Below, piece after piece: positions 36,872 through 47,301 of a stretch of 64,000 nucleotides of DNA (positions within the stretch are counted from its first letter, which is position 1; every line of letters starts with the position of its first letter). The DNA is from Candidimonas sp. SYP-B2681 (GTDB lineage: Bacteria; Pseudomonadota; Gammaproteobacteria; Burkholderiales; Burkholderiaceae_B), in the NCBI RefSeq assembly GCF_003971065.1, contig NZ_RYDV01000008.1:124001-188000 (forward strand), read 5' to 3'. Under the pieces are notes generated by a model. That model was not told the DNA's origin. It saw only the letters and a list, made by a program, of their open reading frames with translations, and searched no databases. A program made the position numbers and the translations under genes.

Positions 36872-38072
36872 TACAAACAGGCTCAGTACGGGGCCTGTCG
36901 GGCTGATACTGACAGGCGGCGGAGCCCGGGCCGCCTACCAGGCAGGTGTGCTGGCAGGCGTCATGGATATACTCGATCCGAACCGCGCGCCGGACTTTAC
37001 GAATCCTTTTTCGATCATTTCGGGTTCTTCGGCCGGCGCCATTAACGCGACGGCCCTGGGGTGTTTCTCCGACGATCCTCATACCGGCACGCATAAGTTG
37101 CTGGATTTATGGGGTAACCTGCACACCGGCATGGTCTACCGTGCCGATGCAGCAGGCTTGTTCCATACCGGGCTTCAATGGCTGAGCACTCTGGCATTTG
37201 GCTGGCTGATGCCGCACGCCAGCCGCCAGCAGCCCCGGTCGCTGCTCGATAACCGCCCGCTTGGGCGGCTACTCTCCGAAAGCCTCGACTTCGAGCGGCT
37301 AAGAAAGAATCTTGCATCGAAACGTCTCGATGCGCTGGCTATTACCGCAGCGGCTTACACAACGGGCGAGCATATAACCTTCTACCAGGCCAATCGCGCG
37401 ATCAAGCCATGGCAGCGCGCGTTACGTCAGGCGGTGCCGTGCACAATAGGAGTAGATCACCTGCTGGCATCCAGCTCGATCCCGTTCATTTTCCCGGCAC
37501 AGCCAATTCTCGTGGGCGGACAGACCGCTTGGTGTGGAGACGGATCGATGCGGCAATTGGCCCCCATGAGCCCCGCGATACATTTAGGTGCAAAGAAAAT
37601 ATTCGTGATTGGAACGGGGTATAAAGACGACACGCATCCCGAAAAGCGAAAAATTGACACCAAATACCCCACATTAGCTCAGATCGGCGGTCATGCCCTG
37701 TCAAACATCTTTCTCGATAGTATTTCGATGGACGTCGAGCGCATGGATCGAATAAATAGCTTGCTTGCACAACTGCCGCCAAATGTATTAAAAACCCAGT
37801 CTTTACGGCCTGTCAGCACGTTCTCAATTACTCCAAGCCGTTCGTTGGATGAAATGGCCTTGGTGCATCTGAAAAACGTGCCTAGGGCCGCGCGTGCACT
37901 TTTCCGCGTTATCGGTGTATCGTCGAATTCCGGACAAGCTACCGGGGGCGCATTGATCTCGTATTTGTTGTTCGAGGCCAGCTATACACAGGAGCTCATC
38001 CGTTTGGGCCGATCCGATAGCTTGAGCCGTATTGAAGAAGTAAAAGCGTTTTTCAAGGAGACGCCAGAATGA
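36849..38072 (+). CDS. Patatin-like phospholipase
   Basis: A lipid acyl-hydrolase of the patatin family, 407 residues. The oxyanion loop is GLILTGGGARAAYQAGVL, the nucleophile is Ser in SGSSAGAINA (GxSxG), and the dyad Asp is in CGDGSMRQLAP (DG[GS]). No signal peptide is visible. The start is uncertain: ATG 36849 lies inside the end of maeB, with TTG just before it and no strong ribosome binding site. The stop overlaps the barstar-like gene by ATGA, so maeB, this gene and the barstar gene are probably one transcript. Confidence 0.9.
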   Translation: MRIPCVNDTNRLSTGPVGLILTGGGARAAYQAGVLAGVMDILDPNRAPDFTNPFSIISGSSAGAINATALGCFSDDPHTGTHKLLDLWGNLHTGMVYRADAAGLFHTGLQWLSTLAFGWLMPHASRQQPRSLLDNRPLGRLLSESLDFERLRKNLASKRLDALAITAAAYTTGEHITFYQANRAIKPWQRALRQAVPCTIGVDHLLASSSIPFIFPAQPILVGGQTAWCGDGSMRQLAPMSPAIHLGAKKIFVIGTGYKDDTHPEKRKIDTKYPTLAQIGGHALSNIFLDSISMDVERMDRINSLLAQLPPNVLKTQSLRPVSTFSITPSRSLDEMALVHLKNVPRAARALFRVIGVSSNSGQATGGALISYLLFEASYTQELIRLGRSDSLSRIEEVKAFFKETPE

Positions 38073-38539
38073 AATCAGCGCAGTCATTGCAGAAGCAATT
38101 GCAAAAAGGCGGTTTGATAGAGGCTCCCGCCGTCTCCAAGGACGAGGTTATCGAAGCTGCAGGCGCGGCCGGCTTGACGCCATTTGTCGTGGACTGCGAC
38201 CGGGCCAGAAGCCGTTCGGCGGTATTGCGGGCCGTGGTCAAGGCGGTCGACTTTCCCGAATATTTTGGGGGCAACCTGGACTCTCTGTACGATTGTCTGT
38301 GCGATACCTTGCTGGATCAGAAGGGCGGTATGTTCTTATGGTTTCATAACCTGCACTCAGGCGACCCCGCGCTTGCCGAGGATTCACAGGCCATACTGCG
38401 GGTATGTGCCGACGTTGTAGACTTTGCCGCTAACAACGATAGGCGTTTTTCTTATGTCGTCGAACATGCTGGCAAGCATCCTGATCCCGAGCCGGGCATT
38501 TCGCCTACACCGTATTCTGGTTCACGGGCTCCCGAATAG
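38069..38539 (+). CDS. Barstar-family (RNase inhibitor-like) protein
   Basis: The 156-residue protein has the barstar core, with the most typical stretch FPEYFGGNLDSLYDCLCDTL (helix 2 region that contacts barnase in the model pair). Residues 1-45 precede it, and about 30 Pro-rich residues follow the domain. Barstar binds and blocks the secreted RNase barnase; many family members are orphan or protect against other RNase toxins. No barnase-type gene is visible in this window. It overlaps the patatin stop by 4 nt. Confidence 0.88.
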   Translation: MKSAQSLQKQLQKGGLIEAPAVSKDEVIEAAGAAGLTPFVVDCDRARSRSAVLRAVVKAVDFPEYFGGNLDSLYDCLCDTLLDQKGGMFLWFHNLHSGDPALAEDSQAILRVCADVVDFAANNDRRFSYVVEHAGKHPDPEPGISPTPYSGSRAPE

Positions 38540-38551
38540 GCCCGCCGCAAA

Positions 38552-39286
38552 TTACTCCCATCCTCTGAGCGCGCTGATGGCAGCAATCAGCGCCAGGCCG
38601 GCGGTTTCGGTACGCAGCACGCGTTGACCGAATCTGACCGGCATTAAGGCATGGCGTTCGACAAGCGCCTGTTCTTCTAATGACCAGCCGCCTTCAGGGC
38701 CTACCAGTAGCGTCACGCGATCGGGTGCCGAGGCCATTGCCTGAACCAGCGTCGTGCTGCTCCCGGGATGGCAGAACAGGCTGGTTTGTTCACCCGGACT
38801 GGGTCGCTGCAGGTAATCGCGCAGCGTCGACGGGACGTCAATGTTCATGAGCCGGTTGCGTCCGCATTGCTCGCTTGCAGCTTGGGCGACGCGATTCCAG
38901 TGCTGCATCCGTTTCTGCAGTCGCTCTCCTGTCAGCTGCAGCACACTGCGCTGGGCCGCGATGGGAATCAGCCGCCTGGCGCCAAGTTCGACCGCCTTTT
39001 CGATTACCCAGTCCATCTTGTCGCCGGCCGGGATGCCTTGCACCAGGGTTATATCGCCCGCGAGTTCGGCCTCAATCGGATCGTGCACACCAAGCATGGC
39101 CATGCCGTTTTTGCCGTCAATGAGCAGACGGGCCGGATACTGACCGCCTTGGCCATTGAACAGCACTATGTCAGCGTCAGGTTTCAGGCGTAGGACCCGT
39201 ATCGCATGATGCGCCAGCTCTGTCGGGAGTTCGACGGTTGTGTTGGACGCCAGCGGAACAGAGCAAAAGAAACGTGGAATGGCCAT
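38552..39286 (-). CDS. rsmE: 16S rRNA m3U1498 methyltransferase
   Basis: RsmE methylates N3 of U1498 in 16S rRNA. The 244-residue protein has the N-terminal PUA-like part (FFCSVPL through RLLIDGK) and a SPOUT domain with the knot motif VTLLVGPEGGWSLEEQ and the closing RVLRTETAGLALIAAISAL. The length is normal. It is convergent with the barstar gene (12 bp) and divergent from tkt. Confidence 0.95.
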   Translation of the reverse strand: MAIPRFFCSVPLASNTTVELPTELAHHAIRVLRLKPDADIVLFNGQGGQYPARLLIDGKNGMAMLGVHDPIEAELAGDITLVQGIPAGDKMDWVIEKAVELGARRLIPIAAQRSVLQLTGERLQKRMQHWNRVAQAASEQCGRNRLMNIDVPSTLRDYLQRPSPGEQTSLFCHPGSSTTLVQAMASAPDRVTLLVGPEGGWSLEEQALVERHALMPVRFGQRVLRTETAGLALIAAISALRGWE

Positions 39287-39512
39287 AAGACGCTTTACCT
39301 ATACCGGGCAGTGATCAAGACCGAAATCATACTGTTGGATTCGATTCTATGGTTTCCGGGGGCCAGTCCTGGCACGGTTTGCCGCCTGCGTCCGGGCGCC
39401 GGACGAACGTAAACAACGTCAAAATTCCCCAGTGTTAAAATCGGAGGCTTTGTAAACCTTATTGACGGGGCCGGACCTTTTTTCGGGTTTGGTCGCCTCT
39501 TGCGAGTTTTGA

Positions 39513-41558
39513 ATGAGCCACACGCCAGCCCAAGATTCTTCCATGGCCAACGCTATCCGAGCGTTAGCCATGGATGCGGTCCAACAAGCCAACTCGGGTC
39601 ACCCCGGAGCCCCTATGGGGATGGCCGATATCGCCGAAGCGCTATGGACGCGGCATCTGCGTCATAATCCTGCCGATCCCACCTGGGCCAACCGTGACCG
39701 ATTTGTATTGTCGAACGGCCATGGTTCCATGCTTATCTATGCCTTGTTGCACCTTAGCGGCTACGATCTGCCCCTGGAGGAACTCAAAAATTTTCGCCAG
39801 CTGCATTCGCGCACGCCCGGCCATCCCGAAGTCGGTTTCACCGCCGGCGTGGAAACGACTACCGGCCCGCTGGGGCAGGGTCTGGCAAATTCGGTAGGCA
39901 TGGCGCTGGCCGAGGCCTTGCTGGCCCAGGAATTCAATCGCGAAAAGCACACGATTATCGACCATTACACCTACGCGTTCGTGGGCGACGGTTGTCTCAT
40001 GGAAGGGATCTCGCACGAGGCGTGTTCCCTGGCTGGCACACTGAAACTGTCCAAGCTTATCGTCTTCTATGACGACAATGGCATCTCTATCGACGGGCGT
40101 GTTGAAAATTGGTTCGGCGACGACACCGCAAAACGTTTTGAAAGCTATGGTTGGAACGTTGTGCGAGGCGTGGACGGCCACGACATGGCGGCTGTCGATG
40201 CCGCCATCGTTCAAGCAAAGCAGTTCGCAGGCGAGCATAAGGGCCCGACCCTTATTTGCTGCCGCACGGTCATCGGCAAGGGTTCTCCCAATGCCGCTGG
40301 AACGGAAAAAGTCCATGGCGCGCCGCTGGGTGCCGACGAAATCCAGGCCACCCGTACGGCGCTGAACTGGCCTTACGAAGCTTTCCATATTCCAGCCGAA
40401 ATATATGAGTACTGGGATGGCAAGCAAAAAGGCCAGGCGCTTCAATCCGAATGGCAAGCGCAATTCGACGACTATGCTCAAGCCTTTCCCGCCGAAGCCG
40501 CCGAATTGCAGCGCCGCATGTCTAGCACCTTGCCCGACGATTTCGCCGAGCAATCGCAAAAGTTTATCGAAGCGACCAATCAAAAAGCCGAAACCGTGGC
40601 CAGCCGCAAGGCGTCGCAACTGGCCATCACGGCCTTTGCCGAGCTGTTGCCAGAATTCCTGGGCGGTTCCGCCGACCTCACAGGATCTAACTTCACTGAC
40701 TGGAAGGGCGCCGTACCGGTGCGTGCCGGCGAGCTGCACCTGCGGTTTGGCCGCCATATCAACTACGGCGTGCGCGAATTCGGCATGGCCGCGATCATGA
40801 ATGGTATCGCCCTTCATGGCGGCTATCTGCCTTTCGGCGGAACGTTCCTGACTTTCTCCGATTATTCTCGTAATGCGCTGCGCATGGCTGCGCTCATGAA
40901 GCAGCGTGTCGTGCATGTCTTCACTCATGACTCCATTGGGCTTGGCGAAGACGGCCCGACCCATCAGTCGGTCGAGCATGCAGCCAGCTTGCGCCTAATT
41001 CCTAATTTGCAGGTATGGCGCCCGTGCGACACCACAGAAACGGCGGTGGCCTGGGCACAGGCGGTACAGCGTCCGGCCAGCGTGGGCATGGATGTCAAAG
41101 ATGGCGGCCCCACCGCCTTGCTATTGTCGCGTCAGAATCTTCCCTTCGTTCCCCGCGATGCCCAAACCCTCGCCGCGATTAGCCGCGGCGGTTATGTATT
41201 GCGCGACGCGGCCAACGCACAGGCCATTATCATTGCAACGGGTTCTGAAGTTGCGCTGGCGCTGGGCGCACAAGAACAGCTGGCGGCAAAGGGCATCGCC
41301 GTCCGCGTTGTGTCCATGCCTTGCACCAACGTATTCGACCTGCAAGATGCGCAGTGGCGCGAATCCGTGCTGCCCAAAGGGCTGCCCAGGGTCGCGGTCG
41401 AAGCCGGCGTTACCTCGGGCTGGTACAAATACGTTGGACTGGATGGCGCCGTGGTGGGTATTGATACCTACGGCGAATCCGCGCCGGCAGGGGTATTGTT
41501 CAAGTTCTTTGGCTTGACCGTCGAGCATGTTGCTACGGCTGTCGAACAGGTTTTATAA
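39513..41558 (+). CDS. tkt: Transketolase
   Basis: Transketolase moves two-carbon units in the pentose phosphate pathway using thiamine diphosphate. The 681-residue protein has [21 protein letters not shown] at the start, the ThDP/Mg motif [14 protein letters not shown], the pyrimidine-domain block [12 protein letters not shown], and the C-terminal fold with [11 protein letters not shown]. It heads tkt-gap-pgk-mog-fba, in the same order as many Burkholderiales. The ribosome binding site is weak. Confidence 0.97.
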   Translation: MSHTPAQDSSMANAIRALAMDAVQQANSGHPGAPMGMADIAEALWTRHLRHNPADPTWANRDRFVLSNGHGSMLIYALLHLSGYDLPLEELKNFRQLHSRTPGHPEVGFTAGVETTTGPLGQGLANSVGMALAEALLAQEFNREKHTIIDHYTYAFVGDGCLMEGISHEACSLAGTLKLSKLIVFYDDNGISIDGRVENWFGDDTAKRFESYGWNVVRGVDGHDMAAVDAAIVQAKQFAGEHKGPTLICCRTVIGKGSPNAAGTEKVHGAPLGADEIQATRTALNWPYEAFHIPAEIYEYWDGKQKGQALQSEWQAQFDDYAQAFPAEAAELQRRMSSTLPDDFAEQSQKFIEATNQKAETVASRKASQLAITAFAELLPEFLGGSADLTGSNFTDWKGAVPVRAGELHLRFGRHINYGVREFGMAAIMNGIALHGGYLPFGGTFLTFSDYSRNALRMAALMKQRVVHVFTHDSIGLGEDGPTHQSVEHAASLRLIPNLQVWRPCDTTETAVAWAQAVQRPASVGMDVKDGGPTALLLSRQNLPFVPRDAQTLAAISRGGYVLRDAANAQAIIIATGSEVALALGAQEQLAAKGIAVRVVSMPCTNVFDLQDAQWRESVLPKGLPRVAVEAGVTSGWYKYVGLDGAVVGIDTYGESAPAGVLFKFFGLTVEHVATAVEQVL

Positions 41559-41572
41559 ACAGGAGATCATTA

Positions 41573-42586
41573 ATGACTATTCGCGTGGCAATCAACGGTT
41601 ATGGCCGTATCGGTCGCAATATTCTGCGTGCCCATTACGAAGGCGGTAAAAAGCACGACATAGAAATTGTGGCAATCAACGACCTGGGCGATCCCAAGAC
41701 CAACGTTCACCTGACGCGCTTCGATACGGCCCATGGGAAATTTCCGGGCACGGTAAGCGTCGATGGCGATTACATGGTGGTCAACGGCGACAAGATCCGC
41801 GTGCTTGCCAATCGTGATCCTTCCGCTTTGCCATGGGGTGATCTGGGCGTGGACGTCGTCCTCGAATGTACAGGTTTCTTCACCAGTAAGGAAAAAGCCA
41901 GTGCCCACATTCGCGGCGGTGCAAAGAAAGTCATTATTTCCGCACCGGGCGGCAAAGACGTTGATGCCACGATCGTATACGGTGTCAATCACGGCGTACT
42001 GAAGGCCAGCGATACTGTCATTTCAAATGCGTCGTGCACGACCAACTGTTTGGCTCCGATGGTGCAGCCTTTGCATCAAAAGCTGGGCCTGGTCAACGGT
42101 TTGATGACGACCATCCATGCTTACACCAACGATCAGGTTCTAACCGACGTCTATCACGAAGACCTGCGCCGGGCACGTTCAGCCACCCAAAGCATGATCC
42201 CTACCAAGACCGGTGCTGCCTCGGCGGTGGGTTTGGTTTTGCCTGAACTCAATGGCAAACTGGACGGTTACGCAATTCGTGTTCCTACCATTAATGTGTC
42301 CATCGTCGATTTGTCCTTCGTGGCAGCGCGCGAAACCACGGTAGACGAAGTCAACGGAATTTTGAAAGCTGCTTCCGAACAAGGCCCATTGAAGGGCATT
42401 TTGGAATACAACGACGAACCGCTGGTGTCGGTGGATTACAACCATAATCCAGCCTCTAGTACGGTAGATGCCGGCCTTACCAAAGTGTCGGGTTCGCTGG
42501 TCAAGGTATCTTCGTGGTACGACAACGAGTGGGGTTTCTCCAATCGCATGCTCGACACCACAGTTGCTCTGATGTCGGCCAAATAA
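41573..42586 (+). CDS. gap: Glyceraldehyde-3-phosphate dehydrogenase
   Basis: The 337-residue enzyme interconverts glyceraldehyde-3-phosphate and 1,3-bisphosphoglycerate. The NAD site [14 protein letters not shown] opens the protein. The catalytic Cys is residue 155 in [13 protein letters not shown], and its His partner is in the HAYTNDQVL block. [12 protein letters not shown] closes the family pattern. The strong AGGAGA ribosome binding site follows tkt by 14 bp. A GUAA-loop hairpin follows the stop codon. Confidence 0.97.
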   Translation: MTIRVAINGYGRIGRNILRAHYEGGKKHDIEIVAINDLGDPKTNVHLTRFDTAHGKFPGTVSVDGDYMVVNGDKIRVLANRDPSALPWGDLGVDVVLECTGFFTSKEKASAHIRGGAKKVIISAPGGKDVDATIVYGVNHGVLKASDTVISNASCTTNCLAPMVQPLHQKLGLVNGLMTTIHAYTNDQVLTDVYHEDLRRARSATQSMIPTKTGAASAVGLVLPELNGKLDGYAIRVPTINVSIVDLSFVAARETTVDEVNGILKAASEQGPLKGILEYNDEPLVSVDYNHNPASSTVDAGLTKVSGSLVKVSSWYDNEWGFSNRMLDTTVALMSAK

Positions 42587-42603
42587 ACGGCCGATCCTAG
42601 ATT

Positions 42604-42627
42604 CAAGGGCGGGGTAACCCGCCCTTG
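42604..42627 (+). other. Intercistronic hairpin between gap and pgk
   Basis: CAAGGGCGGG (42604-42613) and CCCGCCCTTG (42618-42627) form a 10-bp perfect stem with the 4-nt loop GTAA, a GNRA tetraloop in RNA. No T-tract follows, so it is more likely an mRNA processing or stability element than a terminator. Confidence 0.55.
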
Positions 42628-42659
42628 CCACGTCTGACCTCGGCAAACTGATACCAATT

Positions 42660-43853
42660 ATGTCTACTATAAAAACTCTTTCTTCTTTGGCAAAAGAGGG
42701 CGCGCTTGCTGGCAAGCGGGTGTTCATCCGTTCTGATCTGAATGTGCCGCTCGACGACGGTAAAATCTCCGAAGACACCCGCATTCGCGCGTCGGTGCCC
42801 GCCATACGCATGGCGCTGGATGCCGGTGCGGCGGTCATGGTCACCTCTCACCTTGGCCGGCCTACGGAAGGCACGGTAACCAAGGCCGATAGCCTGGCTC
42901 CCATCGCCGCGCGGCTTTCCGAATTGTTGGGGCTGCCTGTTACTCTGGTCTCAAATTGGGTTGATGGGGTTACAACCAGTCCTGGTCAAGTCGTATTGCT
43001 CGAGAATTGCCGTTGCAATGTGGGCGAGAAAAAAGACGACGCCGAACTTTCCAGGAAAATGGCGGCGTTGTGCGACGTATACGTTAACGATGCGTTTGGC
43101 ACGGCACACCGCGCTGAAGCCACGACGCATGGCATTGCAAAGTTTGCGCCAGTGGCCTGCGCCGGCCCCTTGCTTGAAGCCGAACTTATTGCATTGGGAC
43201 GCGCTCTGCGCGAACCAAAACGCCCGTTGGTTGCAATTGTCGGCGGGTCGAAGGTCTCAACCAAGCTTTCCATCCTGAAGTCGCTGGCCGATAAGGTCGA
43301 TCAATTGGTGGTCGGCGGTGGCATCGCCAATACGTTTATGCTGGCGGCGGGCCTAGCTGTCGGAAAATCGCTGGTCGAAGCCGATCAGGTCTCCGAAGCC
43401 CGTGCTGTGATCGACCTCATGAAGCAGCGTGGCGCCGCGGTACCCATTCCCGTAGACGTGGTGTGTGCGAAAGAATTCAGCGCCAATGCCGTTGCTACGG
43501 TTAAGGCCGCCGATCAGGTCGTGGAAGATGACCAAATTCTCGATATTGGGCCTCAAACTGCGGAACAGCTCGCCGCTATCCTGCGGCAAGCGGGTACCAT
43601 AGTCTGGAACGGTCCCGTGGGCGTGTTCGAGTTCGATGCTTTCGCCAATGGCACCAAGGTCGTATCCCAGGCGATAGCCGACTCCCAAGCGTTTTCCATC
43701 GCCGGCGGTGGCGATACACTCGCTGCCATTGCCAAGTATCGCATCGGCGACAAGGTTGACTATATCTCGACCGGCGGCGGGGCTTTTCTGGAATTTCTGG
43801 AAGGTAAAACGCTTCCCGCCGTCGAGATCCTTCAGCAGCGGGCCCAAGGTTAA
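42660..43853 (+). CDS. pgk: Phosphoglycerate kinase
   Basis: Pgk transfers phosphate between 1,3-bisphosphoglycerate and ADP. The 397-residue protein has the [16 protein letters not shown] block, the catalytic RIRASVPAI region, [12 protein letters not shown], and the C-terminal nucleotide site with the [11 protein letters not shown] and GGGDTLAA motifs. It follows gap by 74 bp, with a hairpin between. Confidence 0.97.
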   Translation: MSTIKTLSSLAKEGALAGKRVFIRSDLNVPLDDGKISEDTRIRASVPAIRMALDAGAAVMVTSHLGRPTEGTVTKADSLAPIAARLSELLGLPVTLVSNWVDGVTTSPGQVVLLENCRCNVGEKKDDAELSRKMAALCDVYVNDAFGTAHRAEATTHGIAKFAPVACAGPLLEAELIALGRALREPKRPLVAIVGGSKVSTKLSILKSLADKVDQLVVGGGIANTFMLAAGLAVGKSLVEADQVSEARAVIDLMKQRGAAVPIPVDVVCAKEFSANAVATVKAADQVVEDDQILDIGPQTAEQLAAILRQAGTIVWNGPVGVFEFDAFANGTKVVSQAIADSQAFSIAGGGDTLAAIAKYRIGDKVDYISTGGGAFLEFLEGKTLPAVEILQQRAQG

Positions 43854-43880
43854 GGTCATTCACTAACATTCAAGGTAGAT

Positions 43881-44504
43881 ATGGCTGCAGCGTTACGTCT
43901 TGTCCGTCAACACCCCGACGAACTGTTGGTGGGTTTGGTTTCGATTTCAGACCGGGCTTCCAGCGGTATCTACCAAGATCAGGGTATTCCCGCCCTGCAG
44001 GGTTGGTTGGGCGATGCCCTGATCCAGGCGCCGCAGGTGGTTACGCGGCTCATTCCCGACGAGGCGCCGCAGATATCGGCTACCCTGATCGAGCTCGTTG
44101 ATACCGTGGGATGCGACCTGGTGTTTACCACCGGTGGCACCGGGCCGTCGCGCCGCGATGTGACGCCCGAGGCCACCCTGGCGGTAGCCACCAAAGAAAT
44201 GCCCGGTTTTGGCGAGCAAATGCGTCAAATCAGTTTGAACTTCGTGCCGACGGCAATTTTGTCGCGGCAGGTGGCCGTTATTCGTGAAACGCCTGACCAC
44301 GCGGCGCTTATCATCAACCTTCCGGGTCAGCCCAAAGCCATCAAGGAAACCCTCGAAGGCCTGAAAGATCCTGATGGCAAAGTGCTGGTGGCCGGCATCT
44401 TCGCCGCAGTCCCTTATTGCATCGATCTGATTGGCGGACCTTATATCGAAACGCGCAACGCGCTTGTTACCGCCTTTCGACCTAAGTCGGCAATCAGGCC
44501 TTGA
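43881..44504 (+). CDS. mog: Molybdopterin adenylyltransferase (MogA type)
   Basis: MogA activates molybdopterin as its adenylate before molybdenum insertion. The 207-residue protein has GLVSISDRASSGIYQDQG at the start, the MPT-binding loop FTTGGTGPSRRDVTPEAT, and LPGQPKAIKETLE, all typical of the MoeA/MogA fold. It lies 27 bp after pgk on the same strand, an unusual place for a cofactor gene. The moaC-moaD pair is 43 kb away. Confidence 0.92.
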   Translation: MAAALRLVRQHPDELLVGLVSISDRASSGIYQDQGIPALQGWLGDALIQAPQVVTRLIPDEAPQISATLIELVDTVGCDLVFTTGGTGPSRRDVTPEATLAVATKEMPGFGEQMRQISLNFVPTAILSRQVAVIRETPDHAALIINLPGQPKAIKETLEGLKDPDGKVLVAGIFAAVPYCIDLIGGPYIETRNALVTAFRPKSAIRP

Positions 44505-44578
44505 TAATCAGCAATTAATTTCATTCCCTCGTAAAATCGATTCTATTCACATTTACTTTGCTTTCAGGAGGTCTTGTC

Positions 44579-45643
44579 ATGGCCCTAGTTTCCATGCGTC
44601 AGTTGCTCGACCATGCAGCCGAAAACGGTTACGGTATTCCAGCTTTCAACGTCAATAATCTGGAACAGGTCCAGGCTATTATGGAAGCCGCTGCCGAAAC
44701 CGATAGCCCGGTCATTATGCAAGCGTCTGCCGGTGCCCGAAAATACGCCGGCGAAGGCTTCCTTAAATACTTGATCCAAGCAGCGGTCGAAACCTACCCG
44801 AATATCCCGGTCGTCATGCACCAGGATCACGGCCAGTCGCCGGCAATTTGCCAGGGCGCCATCAATCTGGGTTTCTCCAGCGTCATGATGGACGGCTCAC
44901 TGAAGGAAGACGGCAAGACGATTGCCGATTACGAATATAATTTGGACGTCACCCGCCGTGTCGTCGAAATGGCGCATAAGCTGGGCGTCACCGTCGAAGG
45001 CGAGTTAGGATGCCTGGGCTCGCTTGAAACCATGCAGGGCGATAAAGAAGACGGCCATGGCGCCGACGGCAAGCTCACGATGGAGCAGTTGCTGACCGAT
45101 CCTGAACAGGCGGCCGACTTTGTCCGGCATACGCAACTTGATGCGCTGGCGATTGCCATTGGTACCAGCCACGGTGCGTACAAATTCACGCGCAAGCCTA
45201 CGGGCGATATCTTGTCCATCTCGCGCATTAAAGAAATCCATCATCGCCTGCCCAATACCCATCTGGTTATGCACGGCAGTTCCAGCGTGCCTCAGGATCT
45301 CCTTGCCGAAATCCGCGAATTTGGCGGTGACATGAAAGAGACCTATGGCGTTCCCGTCGAAGAGATCCAGGAAGCCATCAAGTTTGGCGTTCGCAAGATC
45401 AATATCGATACCGATATTCGTCTGGCCATGACGGGCGCAATTCGTCGTTTCATGGGCGAGAATCCATCCAAATTTGATCCGCGCGAATACCTGAAGCCAG
45501 CTCGACAAGCTGCCAAAGAAATCTGCCTGCAGCGTTACGAGCAGTTTGGCACGGCCGGCAACGCCAGCAAGATCAAACCGATACCGCTCACCGAAATGGC
45601 TAAGCGATATTCGGCCAGCGAACTCGCTCAAGTCGTTCAGTAA
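44579..45643 (+). CDS. fba: Fructose-bisphosphate aldolase, class II
   Basis: The zinc-dependent aldolase splits or forms fructose-1,6-bisphosphate. With ATG 44579 (CAGGAGG upstream) the protein is 354 residues; the frame is open 21 nt further. Zinc-ligand and substrate blocks are [22 protein letters not shown] and [10 protein letters not shown], with a class [19 protein letters not shown] motif. It is the Calvin-cycle/CbbA-like subtype by sequence feel. A terminator follows. Confidence 0.97.
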   Translation: MALVSMRQLLDHAAENGYGIPAFNVNNLEQVQAIMEAAAETDSPVIMQASAGARKYAGEGFLKYLIQAAVETYPNIPVVMHQDHGQSPAICQGAINLGFSSVMMDGSLKEDGKTIADYEYNLDVTRRVVEMAHKLGVTVEGELGCLGSLETMQGDKEDGHGADGKLTMEQLLTDPEQAADFVRHTQLDALAIAIGTSHGAYKFTRKPTGDILSISRIKEIHHRLPNTHLVMHGSSSVPQDLLAEIREFGGDMKETYGVPVEEIQEAIKFGVRKINIDTDIRLAMTGAIRRFMGENPSKFDPREYLKPARQAAKEICLQRYEQFGTAGNASKIKPIPLTEMAKRYSASELAQVVQ

Positions 45644-45670
45644 ATGCTTTTGGCTTTAATTTGACTCCCG

Positions 45671-45703
45671 TCCCGCCGGTCTTCAGCCGGCGGGATGTTT
45701 TTA
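45671..45703 (+). terminator. Terminator after fba
   Basis: CCCGCCGG and CCGGCGGG form an 8-bp stem with a 7-nt loop, followed by ATGTTTTTA. It ends the tkt-fba transcript and precedes purC. Confidence 0.88.
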
Positions 45704-45718
45704 TTCCGAGGAAACATC

Positions 45719-46600
45719 GTGGTTCAGGCCCTCCATCAATCAACCATCAAATCGCTACCCTTGCTTGCCCGTGGCAAAGTGCGGGACATGTATGCAGTAG
45801 GCGACGATAAGCTGCTGATCGTGGCAACTGACCGTATTTCTGCTTTCGATGTCATTCTCGATGATCCTATCCCTGGCAAAGGGCAAGTGCTTACCGAGCT
45901 GACCGAATTCTGGCTCGAGAAGCTGGCCCATATTCTGCCGACTCATTCCACCGATGTGGCGCCTGAAGATGTCGTGGCGCCAGACGAACGGGATCAAGTC
46001 GCAGGCCGGGCCATGGTGGTCAAGCGTCTTAAACCTATCATGGTCGAAGCCGTAGCGCGCGGCTACCTGATCGGCTCGGGCTGGAACGATTACCGGGCTA
46101 GCGGCAACGTCTGCGGCATTCGTCTACCGGCCGGACTGCAGCAGGCTAGCCGGCTGCCAGAACCTATCTTCACGCCAGCCGCCAAAGCGGAATTTGGCTC
46201 GCATGACGAGAATGTAGACTTCGATTACGTCGTAAGTCAGGTTGGAAAAGACCTGGCCGAGCAAATTCGTAGCGTGACCCTACGTCTGTATACCGAAGCT
46301 GCGGAATTTGCCGCGACCAAAGGGATCATTATTGCGGACACCAAGTTCGAGTTCGGACTCGACGATAAGGGTCAGCTGCATTTAATGGACGAGGTGCTGA
46401 CTCCGGATTCATCGCGCTTCTGGCCAGCGTCCGAGTACGCCGAAGGCATCAGTCCACCGTCGTTCGATAAGCAGTTTGTGCGCGACTGGCTTGAAACCCA
46501 GGTGTGGGACAAGACTCCGCCAGCGCCAGCTCTACCCGCCGAGGTTGTTGAAAAGACCGCTGCGAAATACCGCGAAGCTGTCACGCGTCTCACGGCCTAG
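45719..46600 (+). CDS. purC: SAICAR synthetase
   Basis: PurC couples CAIR to aspartate in purine synthesis. The 293-residue protein shows [28 protein letters not shown], the ATP-site [12 protein letters not shown] and the C-terminal [12 protein letters not shown]. The frame is open to ATG 45695, but that codon lies in the T-tract of the fba terminator. GTG 45719, with GAGGAA about 6 nt upstream, is the better start. Confidence 0.95.
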   Translation: MVQALHQSTIKSLPLLARGKVRDMYAVGDDKLLIVATDRISAFDVILDDPIPGKGQVLTELTEFWLEKLAHILPTHSTDVAPEDVVAPDERDQVAGRAMVVKRLKPIMVEAVARGYLIGSGWNDYRASGNVCGIRLPAGLQQASRLPEPIFTPAAKAEFGSHDENVDFDYVVSQVGKDLAEQIRSVTLRLYTEAAEFAATKGIIIADTKFEFGLDDKGQLHLMDEVLTPDSSRFWPASEYAEGISPPSFDKQFVRDWLETQVWDKTPPAPALPAEVVEKTAAKYREAVTRLTA

Positions 46601-46707
46601 CCCGGAGCCGGATCCATGGCCACGGCGGTGATTCGGCACGCCAGCAAGATCTGACGCCTGGGCAAGTTAAAATAGAACTCCTTTGTGCGACCATAAGGTG
46701 AGCTGAT

Positions 46708-47235
46708 ATGGCTATATTTACTGATACTGATAGCGCTGGTCCAGCCGTGGTGGGTATTATCATGGGCTCGTCAAGCGATTGGGACATCATGAAACACGCG
46801 GTTGCCGTGCTTGAAGAGTTCCACGTGCCTCACGAAATGAAGGTCGTATCGGCGCACAGGATGCCCCACGATATGGTCGAATATGGCAACCACGCGGTTG
46901 ACCGCGGCCTGCGCGCGATAATTGCAGGGGCGGGCGGTGCGGCCCACTTGCCGGGAATGATGGCGGCCCTGACGCCTGTGCCAGTCTATGGGGTGCCCGT
47001 GCCATCCAAATATCTGCGGGGCGAAGATTCGCTATTGTCGATGGTTCAAATGCCCAAGGGTGTGCCCGTTGCGACATTTGCCATCGGTGAAGCTGGCGCT
47101 GCCAATGCCGCCTTGCATGTCATCGCATGTTTGGCAACGACAGACGCTTCGTTATTGCAGAAGTTAATTGCCTATCGGGCACGGCAGACCGAAGCCGCAA
47201 GGGCCATGGCTGTGCCACCCCATGTCGTGATGTAA
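46708..47235 (+). CDS. purE: N5-CAIR mutase
   Basis: PurE moves the carboxyl of N5-CAIR to give CAIR. The 175-residue class I protein has the phosphate loop [14 protein letters not shown], the SAHRMPHDM motif with the catalytic His and [19 protein letters not shown] 46708 follows AAGGTGAG. It lies between purC and purK. Confidence 0.97.
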   Translation: MAIFTDTDSAGPAVVGIIMGSSSDWDIMKHAVAVLEEFHVPHEMKVVSAHRMPHDMVEYGNHAVDRGLRAIIAGAGGAAHLPGMMAALTPVPVYGVPVPSKYLRGEDSLLSMVQMPKGVPVATFAIGEAGAANAALHVIACLATTDASLLQKLIAYRARQTEAARAMAVPPHVVM

Positions 47236-47301
47236 GGGCCACGCGCCGCCCTTCTACTTTTACGCCACTTTTTATTTTCTCTTTGCTGACAGGTTGTTTT
47301 C

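Noticed and set aside
39642-40979. 445-codon open frame antisense to tkt
   Set aside because: It mirrors the codon bias of an unquestionable transketolase gene and shows no domain of its own.
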